From assembly GCA_945885625.1 (NCBI GenBank), contig CAMCYS010000009.1, positions 1-60,736 of the forward strand: a DNA stretch of 60,736 nt, read 5' to 3'. Origin of the DNA: Bifidobacterium breve (lineage in GTDB: Bacteria; Actinomycetota; Actinomycetes; Nanopelagicales; Nanopelagicaceae). This document shows, one piece after another, positions 25,499 to 34,719 of this stretch. The first letter of the stretch is position 1. Each line of letters opens with the position of its first letter. The notes beneath the pieces were generated by a model, which was not told the DNA's origin, searched no databases, and was given only the letters and a program-made list of their open reading frames with translations. A program made the translations under genes and the position numbers.

Positions 25499-26029
25499 TT
25501 AGCTAGGGAAGATAACTACAAAGCGATCTGGGTCTTCACCCTCAGATTCACTGCTTAACCCAAGCTCTTGAATCGTGTCATGGATGACTTTGCGTTCAAA
25601 AGCATTCATTGGCTCCAGGCGGATCTCTTCGCCAGAGGATTTTGCCTTCTCGGCCATCTTCTCAGCTAGCTTCTTTAGCTCAGATTTGCGACCGGAGCGA
25701 AATCCTTCGATATCGAGCATTAAACGGCTGCGATCACCGGTTGAAGTCTGCACCGCTAGACGGGTTAACTCTTGGAGGGCATCTAGTACTTCGCCACCAT
25801 TGCCGACAAGATGATTTAGCTTGCCGCCAACAATTGCCACCGCTGCGCGGTCATTCTCGACATCAATATCAATATCGCCATCAAGATCTGCGATGTCGAG
25901 TAGACCCTCTAAATAATCAGCTGCGATATCGCCCTCTTCTTCTAGTTTGGCGATTGTTTTTGGGCTTTTTTGGCCTGGTTTTAACGCCTTCTCGGTGCTC
26001 TCTTCTACAACTGTCTCTGTCTCGCTCAT
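25499..26029 (-). CDS. jag: Jag/KhpB RNA-binding protein (KH and R3H domains)
   Basis: RNA-binding protein of 176 residues: acidic N-terminal tail, KH-like domain with VGNGGEVLDALQELTRLAVQ (about 75-130), and R3H domain (RKSELKKLAEKMAEKAKSSG, then PMNAFERKVIHDTI). In other bacteria KhpB works with KhpA and affects cell elongation and division through RNA binding. The N-terminal Jag_N domain is absent. It lies directly downstream of yidC, as in most Gram-positive bacteria. Confidence 0.93.
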   Translation of the reverse strand: MSETETVVEESTEKALKPGQKSPKTIAKLEEEGDIAADYLEGLLDIADLDGDIDIDVENDRAAVAIVGGKLNHLVGNGGEVLDALQELTRLAVQTSTGDRSRLMLDIEGFRSGRKSELKKLAEKMAEKAKSSGEEIRLEPMNAFERKVIHDTIQELGLSSESEGEDPDRFVVIFPS

Positions 26030-26088
26030 AATGAATACTTCCTGTCCTATTTGTGGGTTTTTAATAGTATTTGTGGCTTTTATCCTAT

Positions 26089-27015
26089 TTACTTCTTCTT
26101 CTTCTTCTTCTTTTTCTTTTTATTTGGTTGTTGGCGCTGACCTTTAACTTCAGGCTCGATTACTGAACCTTCTGTCGCACCATCAATATTTTCAATTGCT
26201 GCGCTTGGGTTTTTCGCAGAGCGCTTTTTTTGCAGCTCTTCATAAGCTGGTGAACCAGGTGTTGGATTTCTTTTAATTACATAGTACTGCTGTCCCCATG
26301 TCCAAAGGTTTGTCGTTGACCAATAAATTAAAACACCAATTGGAAAGTTAACTCCTGAGACCGCAAAAATAATTGGGAATAAATACAACATAATTTTCTG
26401 TTGTTGCAACATCATATTGTTCGAGGAATCCATCTTTGGCATTCCTTTAACCATCAATTGACGTTGTGTTGTAAATGTTGTTGCTGACATAAAAGCAATT
26501 AATAGAACAGTTACAATTTTTACAGTTGTGCTTGAAGTACCTAAGAACGTCTCCGAAATTGGAGCTCCGAAGAATTTAGCTTGGGCGGCCGATTCCGCCT
26601 CTCTCACAGTTAGGACGCCATAAGGTTTTGGCGGATTTTTACCAATTCCATTAAGTACAGTGAAGAGCGCAAAGAAGATTGGTGCTTGTGCCAAAATTGG
26701 AAAACATGAAGCAAGTGGATTTGTTTTATGCTCTTTGTAAAGCTTCATCATCTCTTCTGATTGCTTTTGGCGATCATCTTTATACTTCTTTTGAATCTCT
26801 TTCATGTGAGGTTGTAGCGCTGTCAGTGCGCGCTGGCTTTTAATCTGTTTGACAAAAAGTGGTATTAAAATGATACGAATTAAAATAACCAAGCCGATGA
26901 TCGAAAGCGACCAAGAAACACCACTTGCTTCACCGAAGATTGGCGATAACAAGCCGTGAAAAGTGGTAATAACCCATGAAACCGCTATATATAAGGGGTT
27001 TAGGATGGTATTCAT
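26089..27015 (-). CDS. yidC: Membrane protein insertase YidC
   Basis: Inserts proteins into the cytoplasmic membrane, alone or with Sec. The 308-residue protein has the five-helix YidC/Oxa1 core: a first helix near SIIGLVILIRIILIPLF with the hydrophilic-groove arginine, a positively charged coiled loop (MKEIQKKYKDDRQKQSEEMM), LASCFPILAQAPIFFALF, and GVLIYWSTTNLWTWGQQYYV. The C-terminus ends in a run of ten lysines after an acidic stretch, suited to ribosome contact. I use the ATG at 27015 (MNTILNPLY), which overlaps the yidD stop by 4 nt; the longer form would be antisense to nothing but covers yidD. Confidence 0.95.
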   Translation of the reverse strand: MNTILNPLYIAVSWVITTFHGLLSPIFGEASGVSWSLSIIGLVILIRIILIPLFVKQIKSQRALTALQPHMKEIQKKYKDDRQKQSEEMMKLYKEHKTNPLASCFPILAQAPIFFALFTVLNGIGKNPPKPYGVLTVREAESAAQAKFFGAPISETFLGTSSTTVKIVTVLLIAFMSATTFTTQRQLMVKGMPKMDSSNNMMLQQQKIMLYLFPIIFAVSGVNFPIGVLIYWSTTNLWTWGQQYYVIKRNPTPGSPAYEELQKKRSAKNPSAAIENIDGATEGSVIEPEVKGQRQQPNKKKKKKKKKK

Positions 27016-27272
27016 ATATATAGTACCGGTGCTCTCTCGTGTGTTTTTTGCGTATTTGTTGGTACCCCTTTTACAAAATCGACTCCGCCATGTGACCAAG
27101 GATTGCATCGAATTATTCGCCAAGCGCCCATTGCGATTCCTTTAATTCCGTAATTTGTGACAGCAATTTCAGTGTATGAAGAACAAGATGGATAATATTT
27201 ACAACGTGGGCCTAAAATCGGTGAGATGAATTTTTGATAAAAATGAATTGGTGCGATTAGTACTCTTCTCAA
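27012..27272 (-). CDS. yidD: Membrane protein insertion efficiency factor YidD
   Basis: Small membrane-associated protein of 86 residues that aids YidC-dependent insertion. It has the family signature FYQKFISPILGPRCKYYPSC and SSYTEIAVTNYGIKGIAMGA, with RIIRCNPWSHGGVD near the end. It overlaps rnpA (4 nt, ATGA) and yidC (4 nt, ATGA), so rnpA-yidD-yidC are translationally coupled, the standard arrangement next to rpmH. Confidence 0.96.
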   Translation of the reverse strand: MRRVLIAPIHFYQKFISPILGPRCKYYPSCSSYTEIAVTNYGIKGIAMGAWRIIRCNPWSHGGVDFVKGVPTNTQKTHERAPVLYI

Positions 27273-27625
27273 GATTTCACCGGGTTTTTAGCTTGAGTTT
27301 TTTTAATTAATTTTGAAATTACTTCCGTGGTTTCAGATTTCAAATCTGCGCTGTTCGCCGCCGGCAGCGCCCGGATTACCAGGAGTGAGCCTGTAGGTAG
27401 TGAAGTTAAATTAGCTGCAATTATGTGGCGGATTTTTCGGGCCACGTTATGTCGGACCACAGAGTTTCCGATACTTTTATTAATTATTAATCCGCATCGA
27501 GAGAGATCGTTGGAGTTTGAGAGATGGAGGTATCCAACAAGGCTGTTGGTTGTTGAACGAAGTCCGCTCTTTGTTGCTTTAGCGAAATCTGCGCTGTTAG
27601 AAATACGAGCCTTTTTGGCTAGCAT
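27269..27625 (-). CDS. rnpA: Ribonuclease P protein component
   Basis: Protein subunit of RNase P, 118 residues, which helps the catalytic RNA mature tRNA 5' ends. The signature RCGLIINKSIGNSVVRHNVA and RKIRHIIAAN carries the conserved RNR-like basic helix in slightly altered form (VRHNVARKIRH, His instead of Arg before Asn). The N-terminus (MLAKKARISNSADFAKATKS) and the ALPAANSADL segment also fit. It lies 37 nt after rpmH and overlaps yidD. Confidence 0.93.
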   Translation of the reverse strand: MLAKKARISNSADFAKATKSGLRSTTNSLVGYLHLSNSNDLSRCGLIINKSIGNSVVRHNVARKIRHIIAANLTSLPTGSLLVIRALPAANSADLKSETTEVISKLIKKTQAKNPVKS

Positions 27626-27662
27626 TAGAAAGTATTGACCTAACTCTAAATTTAATTAGTGA

Positions 27663-27800
27663 TTAAGCCGAAAGGCGTGTGCGTCCTTTTGCACGACGTG
27701 CTGCTAAAACAGCGCGACCTGCACGTGTGGCCATGCGAGCGCGGAAACCGTGCTTCTTGGCGCGACGGCGAACATTTGGCTGGAAGGTGCGCTTTGTCAT
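27663..27800 (-). CDS. rpmH: 50S ribosomal protein L34
   Basis: Ribosomal protein L34 of 45 residues, too short to appear among long ORFs. Translation of the minus strand gives [20 protein letters not shown] and continues [20 protein letters not shown] to TRLSA and stop, the canonical basic L34 sequence. The SD AAGGAGTCCCC lies directly upstream of the ATG. As in nearly all bacteria it is divergent from dnaA. Confidence 0.97.
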   Translation of the reverse strand: MTKRTFQPNVRRRAKKHGFRARMATRAGRAVLAARRAKGRTRLSA

Positions 27801-28085
27801 GGGGACTCCTTGAAAATCTAACGGGGCTTTGCGTAGCTGCAAAGCATGCTCAGGTAAGAAGGCAACGGTACGGGTCTGGGGATAAATCGGTCAAACTGGC
27901 TTTTTACTCTTTAGTTAAGAAATTTCTGTGGATAAGCAGTTGCTTTTATTTCAAATAGCCTCTACTTTTCGCTTCTATCCACAGGTGCTTATTGGAATAA
28001 AGGGTAAACCTCTCCTTTAGACCCACAGGCTGTGGATAAACATGTGGATTGTTTATGCGAGTTCAAACGACGGGTGGTTAAAGCG
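27801..28085. promoter_or_regulatory. rpmH-dnaA intergenic region with DnaA boxes
   Basis: Divergent promoter region. Perfect DnaA boxes TGTGGATAA lie at 27927-27935 and 28031-28039; near matches are TGGGGATAA (27877-27885) and, in the other direction, CTATCCACA (27975-27983). With the dnaA-dnaN gap this makes a two-part DnaA-binding region on both sides of dnaA and fits autoregulation of dnaA. The second perfect box overlaps the most upstream possible dnaA start. Confidence 0.8.
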
Positions 28086-29507
28086 GTGGATGTTATAGAT
28101 CTCGAGCTCACCGCCCTTTGGGGACGGGTAATTGATGCTGTCGCACTTGATGCACCTCAGCATCGTGCTTTTTTAACGCTAACCAAACCGCTTGGTCTGT
28201 TGCCCGGTAATGGAGTTACGAATTTATTAGTAGCGGCCCCTAATGCTTTCGCAAAAGATGTTTTGGAAACTCGCCTTCGTTCAGTTTTAGGGGAAGTTTT
28301 ATCACGAGAGTTAAATGAGCGAGCAAATATAGCTGTAACTATTGATGAGACTTTGGAGGTTGCGAACAACCCGGCAGCGCCAGAAGTTGAAATCGAGATC
28401 GCGGCCCCGAAATCTGGAACTGGCCGTGAAGATAATTCTAATTCCTCTCTAGTGGCCGGTAAAAGTTCTGAGCAATCACAATTAAACCCTCGATATATTT
28501 TCGAAACTTTCGTTATCGGCTCCTCTAACCGTTTTGCTCACGCCGCAGCGGTGGCTGTAGCTGAAGCGCCCGCCAAGGCATATAACCCACTTTTTATTTA
28601 TGGCGACTCTGGTCTAGGAAAAACCCACTTACTGCACGCTATAGGTGCTTACGCAAAAGAGCTATATGGCAATGTTCGTGTGCGTTATGTTTCATCTGAA
28701 GAATTTACCAATGACTTTATTAATTCAATTCGTGATGACAAAGCTTCGGCTTTCCAGCGTCGTTACCGTGATTTAGATATTTTATTAGTTGACGATATTC
28801 AATTTTTAGAGAATAAAGAACGCACTCAAGAAGAATTTTTTCATACTTTTAACACTTTATATAACGCGAATAAACAGATTGTTATTTCAAGTGATCGCCC
28901 ACCAAAACAGTTAACTACTCTGGAAGATCGCCTGCGTAGTCGGTTTGAGTGGGGTTTAATCACTGATATTCAGCCGCCGGAAATTGAAACACGTATTGCG
29001 ATTTTGCGTAAAAAAGCTGCCCAAGATAAATTAAATGCTCCGGATGATGTTTTGGAGTTTATTGCAAGTAAAATCTCGACCAATATTCGCGAATTAGAGG
29101 GTGCTTTGATTCGCGTTACCGCTTTTGCTTCCTTAAGTCGTCAAGGTGTTGATTTAGGTTTAGCGGAAATTGTTTTAAAAGATTTGATGCCTACTGATGC
29201 GGCGCCAGAAATCACTGGCCAGGCGATAATGGCTCAAACTGCCGCTTATTTCAGTCTGACCCTTGAAGACCTCTGCGGCACCTCGCGCTCTCGGGTCTTG
29301 GTAAATGCGCGCCAGATCGCGATGTATTTGTGTCGCGAGCTAACCGATCTCTCACTGCCTAAAATTGGTCAAATGTTCGGCGGCCGTGACCATACAACCG
29401 TCATGCATGCAGATCGTAAAATCCGCCAATTAATGGCTGAGCGCCGGTCGATCTATAACCAAGTTACTGAATTAACGAACCGAATTAAGCAACAAGCTCA
29501 AAAATAG
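28086..29507 (+). CDS. dnaA: Chromosomal replication initiator DnaA
   Basis: AAA+ initiator that binds DnaA boxes and opens oriC. From the GTG at 28086 it has 473 residues: N-terminal DnaB-interaction domain ([12 protein letters not shown]), a short linker, AAA+ core with Walker [16 protein letters not shown], Walker [14 protein letters not shown] and sensor regions, and a C-terminal helix-turn-helix with the DnaA-box signature [15 protein letters not shown]. An upstream GTG at 28032 is also in frame but lies inside a perfect DnaA box and adds residues not typical for the family; no SD decides clearly between them. Intact in all key motifs. Confidence 0.97.
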   Translation: MDVIDLELTALWGRVIDAVALDAPQHRAFLTLTKPLGLLPGNGVTNLLVAAPNAFAKDVLETRLRSVLGEVLSRELNERANIAVTIDETLEVANNPAAPEVEIEIAAPKSGTGREDNSNSSLVAGKSSEQSQLNPRYIFETFVIGSSNRFAHAAAVAVAEAPAKAYNPLFIYGDSGLGKTHLLHAIGAYAKELYGNVRVRYVSSEEFTNDFINSIRDDKASAFQRRYRDLDILLVDDIQFLENKERTQEEFFHTFNTLYNANKQIVISSDRPPKQLTTLEDRLRSRFEWGLITDIQPPEIETRIAILRKKAAQDKLNAPDDVLEFIASKISTNIRELEGALIRVTAFASLSRQGVDLGLAEIVLKDLMPTDAAPEITGQAIMAQTAAYFSLTLEDLCGTSRSRVLVNARQIAMYLCRELTDLSLPKIGQMFGGRDHTTVMHADRKIRQLMAERRSIYNQVTELTNRIKQQAQK

Positions 29508-29852
29508 GTATTTGTCTGATTTGAGGGGAATTACCCCCAGATTGTGTATAAGTTGTGGATAACTGTGGAAAAGGAGGGGTTTTATGTGGGTAAGTAAGAG
29601 GCGAGTTGTTGGAGCGTTGAACTCTTCTTTAGCGCTGGGTTGGTTTGTTGGTTTTACCCACAACCTTTCCCACAACTTAAAAAGTTTAAATTCGCCCCTG
29701 ACATGGGGTTATGGTCTTTTCCCACAGGTTAATGGTCTGGTTACTACTACTACCTATAAATATATAAAGAAGCCTGTGCGATTTCCGTTTATTAAATTTT
29801 TAACTATTAAAAATAACTTGCAAAGTTTTACTACAGCGGGAAGGCTAACTAA
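29508..29852. other. Origin of replication oriC (dnaA-dnaN gap)
   Basis: A 345-nt non-coding gap. DnaA boxes: TGTGTATAA (29543-29551), perfect TGTGGATAA (29554-29562) and TGTGGAAAA (29564-29572), phased 10-11 bp apart; opposite-orientation near matches TTACCCACA (29654-29662), TTTCCCACA (29666-29674) and TTTCCCACA (29718-29726). A candidate DnaA-trio (29741-29753) is followed by AT-rich DNA at 29755-29769 and 29788-29816, likely the unwinding element, just before dnaN. A small ORF can be drawn across it but has no family resemblance. Confidence 0.9.
29741..29753. promoter_or_regulatory. Candidate DnaA-trio element
   Basis: TTACTACTACTAC on the plus strand reads 3'-AATGATGATGATG-5' on the complement, i.e. 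tandem 3'-GAT trinucleotides, the form described for DnaA-trios in Bacillus subtilis. It lies 14 bp after a DnaA-box-like TTTCCCACA, past a GC-richer spacer, and runs into CCTATAAATATATAAAG. Confidence 0.6.
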
Positions 29853-30983
29853 ATGAAATTCGTTGTTGAACAGAGCGCGCTAGCAGATTGTGTGAATTGG
29901 GTTTCCCGTAGTTTATCCGCCCGTCCAATTAAAACCGAACTGCTTGGAATCGTAATTGACGCGACTGGTTCAAACGTGGAACTTTCAAGTTCAGATTTAG
30001 AAACCTCAAGCAAAGCAAATTTCGCGGCTCAAATTACTGAAGCTGGAAAAGTTTTAGTTCCTGGTAAATTACTCGTTGAAATCACCAGATCTCTACCAAA
30101 TAAGCCGATTACAATCACTTTGGACGGTACTAGAGTTTTAGTAACCTCCGGCAGCGCAAAATTTACTTTACCTACTCTTTCAATCAATGAGTACCCAAAC
30201 TTGCCGGAACTTCCAGAAAGTACCGGCGTCATCGCCAGCGATACTTTCGCAGCAGCAGTTGCCCAAGTAGCTATAGCTGCTGGCCGCGACGATTCATTAC
30301 CAACCCTTACCGGCGTACATGTTGAGGTAAATGAAAACACCGTAACTATGGCTGCGACCGACCGCTACCGTTTAGCTGTGCGTGAAATGCAATGGCAACC
30401 ATCGAAACCAGGTGTAGAAACCACCGCTTTGCTTCGCGCGCGCACTTTAGCCGACGCGGCCAAATCACTAACTACCTCTAAAGAAGTTTCACTTTCGCTA
30501 GGTTCAACAACTAACCACGACCGTTTAGCTGGCTTTGCTGGCGAGGGCAAAACAATGACTTCGCGCATGCTTGATGGCACTTTCCCGCCATACCGCCATT
30601 TACTCCCACAAGAGATAACCACAACCGCAATTGTTGAGGTGGCACCATTTTTAGATTCTGTGCGCCGCGTAGCTTTAGTAACTGATAAAACAGTCCCGCT
30701 ACGCCTTGAATTTACCGATAGCTCGCTTTCGCTTGAAGCTGGCGCGGGCGAAGAGGCTCAAGCAACTGAATCAATTGAAATTTCATTAACTGGCGAAGAT
30801 ATCTCAATCGCTTTCAACCCAGTTTTCTTGGCTGATGGCTTAAATGCAGTTGGCACCCCTTATGTACAAATTTCATTTACTGGTTCCAACAAACCAGCAA
30901 TATTGATGGGTCGCACCACGCAAGACGGCGCAGCTATTGAAAACTATCGTTACTTGTTAATGCCAATGCGTTATGCCTCTTAA
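29853..30983 (+). CDS. dnaN: DNA polymerase III beta subunit (sliding clamp)
   Basis: Ring-shaped processivity clamp of 376 residues, three similar domains. It begins MKFVVEQSALADCVNWVSRS and ends RYLLMPMRYAS, the usual conserved C-terminal MPMR strand. Other family segments are KTELLGIVIDATGSNVELSS and GVHVEVNENTVTMAATDRYR. The ATG at 29853 directly follows the AT-rich part of oriC, with a weak SD GGGAAGG about 9 nt upstream. recF begins 29 nt downstream. Confidence 0.97.
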   Translation: MKFVVEQSALADCVNWVSRSLSARPIKTELLGIVIDATGSNVELSSSDLETSSKANFAAQITEAGKVLVPGKLLVEITRSLPNKPITITLDGTRVLVTSGSAKFTLPTLSINEYPNLPELPESTGVIASDTFAAAVAQVAIAAGRDDSLPTLTGVHVEVNENTVTMAATDRYRLAVREMQWQPSKPGVETTALLRARTLADAAKSLTTSKEVSLSLGSTTNHDRLAGFAGEGKTMTSRMLDGTFPPYRHLLPQEITTTAIVEVAPFLDSVRRVALVTDKTVPLRLEFTDSSLSLEAGAGEEAQATESIEISLTGEDISIAFNPVFLADGLNAVGTPYVQISFTGSNKPAILMGRTTQDGAAIENYRYLLMPMRYAS

Positions 30984-31012
30984 GTAAATATCTAAACCGA
31001 GCGATACTAAAG

Positions 31013-32104
31013 ATGCGCATTACAAAGTTGGCGCTAAAAGATTTTAGGTCTTATCAAAACCTAGAGGTAAATCTTAAGCCTGGTGTTAACACATTTATTG
31101 GTGACAATGGCAGCGGCAAAACAAATATTGCCGAGTCGCTAATTTATTTAAGTTTCTTATCTTCTCATCGTGTTGCAAACAACCAACCACTAATTTCCTT
31201 AGGTGCCACACAGGCAATTATCCGCGCCGAAATCGAACGAGATGATCGAACCCTACAAATAGATTTAGAAATAAATATTAGTAAAGCTAATCGAGCACGA
31301 ATAAATCAGAACCCAACCCGTACCCAACGAGAAATTTTAGGGGCGGTCCAAATAGTTTATTTCTCCCCCGAAGATTTAGATTTAGTTCGGGGTGACCCTG
31401 GAAACCGCCGCGATTTTCTAGATCGGTTATTAATCACTCGCAGCCCACGTTTAATTGGAGTTATCGCTGATTACGAACGTGTTGTAAAACAACGGAATAC
31501 TTTGCTTAAAACTAGATCTAGCAGCGCTACCTTGCAACCATGGAGTGAGCAACTAATAAATATCGGCGCCAACCTTACTGCTGAACGCATGGCTCTCGTG
31601 GCAGCGCTTAACCCGTTTGTCTCTGAAAACTATCGCAACCTAAACGAAGTCAAATCCGCGAGCATTTCTTATAAATCCAGCACCGAAGGTTTAACTAGTG
31701 ACGTGGCAAACAATATTACTTTTTTAACTAGTCGGCTAGAAGAGGTTCAGTATCAAGAGATTGAACGTGGCACAACTCTAATTGGGCCACACCGCGACGA
31801 TTTAACTTTAACAATCGGTGATTTCCCCGCCAAAGGTTATGCCAGCCATGGCGAATCTTGGTCAATGGCAATTGCATTGCGGATTGGTTCGTTTAATTTA
31901 TTAAAAAAAGAAGGTTCCGACCCGATTTTGATTTTAGACGATGTATTTGCCGAACTAGATACGTCTCGCCGACTTCAATTAGTCGCTGCGACCAAAATGG
32001 CCGAACAAACAATTATTACTGCAGCAGTCGAAAGCGATTTACCCGCAGACTTAAACAGCACAAAATTTTATGTTACACCGGGCCAAGTGCGGGCAGGTAA
32101 ATAG
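31013..32104 (+). CDS. recF: DNA replication and repair protein RecF
   Basis: SMC-like ATPase of 363 residues that helps load RecA at gaps. Walker A GDNGSGKTNIAESLIYLS sits near residue 30; the ABC signature and Walker B region (DPILILDDVFAELDTSRRLQ) is near the C-terminus, with YASHGESWSMAIALRIGSF before it. The N-terminus MRITKLALKDFRSYQNLEV is typical. It is followed by dciA after 1 nt, forming dnaN-recF-dciA. Confidence 0.96.
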   Translation: MRITKLALKDFRSYQNLEVNLKPGVNTFIGDNGSGKTNIAESLIYLSFLSSHRVANNQPLISLGATQAIIRAEIERDDRTLQIDLEINISKANRARINQNPTRTQREILGAVQIVYFSPEDLDLVRGDPGNRRDFLDRLLITRSPRLIGVIADYERVVKQRNTLLKTRSSSATLQPWSEQLINIGANLTAERMALVAALNPFVSENYRNLNEVKSASISYKSSTEGLTSDVANNITFLTSRLEEVQYQEIERGTTLIGPHRDDLTLTIGDFPAKGYASHGESWSMAIALRIGSFNLLKKEGSDPILILDDVFAELDTSRRLQLVAATKMAEQTIITAAVESDLPADLNSTKFYVTPGQVRAGK

Positions 32105-32105
32105 A

Positions 32106-32558
32106 ATGTCAAAACGAGATCTAGCTAAGGATTTATTTATCTCGTATAAAACTGGATATATAAAAAAACCTAGGCCAGCGCGTGAAGTTAATCTCGACCC
32201 AACCGATCCACAATTAATCAGCGAGGTCCTAAAGAATTTAATCCAAGACCGTGATTGGCAAAGTGGTATTGCTGAAGGAAATCTTTTTGCTAATTGGGAA
32301 AGTATTGTTGGCGCTGAAATTGCAGAACACACCGAACCAATTGTGATTTTGGAAGGTGTTTTAACAATTAAAACTTCATCAACAGCTTGGGCAACTCAAT
32401 TAAACTTAATTAGCAATGATCTATTGGCTTCACTCCAAGCCAGCGCGCCTGGGGCGCTGGTTGAGAAACTCTCAATAATTGGCCCCCAAGGCCCAACTTG
32501 GAAGCGGGGAATACGCTCTATCCGAGGCGCCCGTGGCCCCCGCGACACCTTCGGTTAA
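32106..32558 (+). CDS. dciA: DciA family replicative helicase operator (DUF721)
   Basis: DUF721-family protein of 150 residues in the position of M. tuberculosis Rv0004. DciA is the ancestral DnaB loader/operator that substitutes for DnaC or DnaI. The conserved domain (about 45-135) includes WQSGIAEGNLFANWESIVG, AEHTEPIVILEGVLTIKTSS and AWATQLNLI. The N-terminus is basic (MSKRDLAKDLFISYKTGYIK). The ATG at 32106 lies 1 nt after the recF stop. Its likely partner DnaB is encoded at 6185-7609; the pairing is an inference. Confidence 0.88.
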   Translation: MSKRDLAKDLFISYKTGYIKKPRPAREVNLDPTDPQLISEVLKNLIQDRDWQSGIAEGNLFANWESIVGAEIAEHTEPIVILEGVLTIKTSSTAWATQLNLISNDLLASLQASAPGALVEKLSIIGPQGPTWKRGIRSIRGARGPRDTFG

Positions 32559-32695
32559 ACCTAGAATAAAGCTCTTTTTTACCTATTTTCCAATAGGAAC
32601 CCTAAATAGGCAGTTAAAGATCGCTTAAAACCTACCCACAGGGCGAATAACGGCTAGATCTGCACCCCTTTTACCACTAGGATTCAGGCTATTGG

Positions 32696-32737
32696 TGGCG
32701 GGATTTATCCCTAGCCGCCCCTAAGGGCGATTTTCTT
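32696..32737 (+). promoter_or_regulatory. Competing hairpins in the gyrB leader
   Basis: CGCCC (32716-32720) and GGGCG (32725-32729) form a hairpin followed by ATTTTCTT, like a weak terminator. Upstream GGCGG (32697-32701) can instead pair with CCGCC (32715-32719), enclosing GGGA/TCCC, which would disrupt it. These mutually exclusive folds lie 21-60 nt before the gyrB start, in the arrangement of an attenuator. Confidence 0.4.
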
Positions 32738-32739
32738 AG

Positions 32740-34719
<1,980 letters not shown>

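Noticed and set aside
29524..29537. GGGG/CCCC hairpin just after dnaA as a terminator
   Set aside because: Only a 4-bp stem and no U-run; it lies next to the first oriC DnaA boxes and may be chance.
29584..29856. 90-residue ORF across the dnaA-dnaN gap
   Set aside because: It covers DnaA boxes and the AT-rich unwinding region and has no recognisable domain; oriC explains the sequence better.
32571..32597. CCTATT/AATAGG hairpin after dciA as a terminator
   Set aside because: The T-run is before, not after, the hairpin on the plus strand, and no minus-strand gene ends there.
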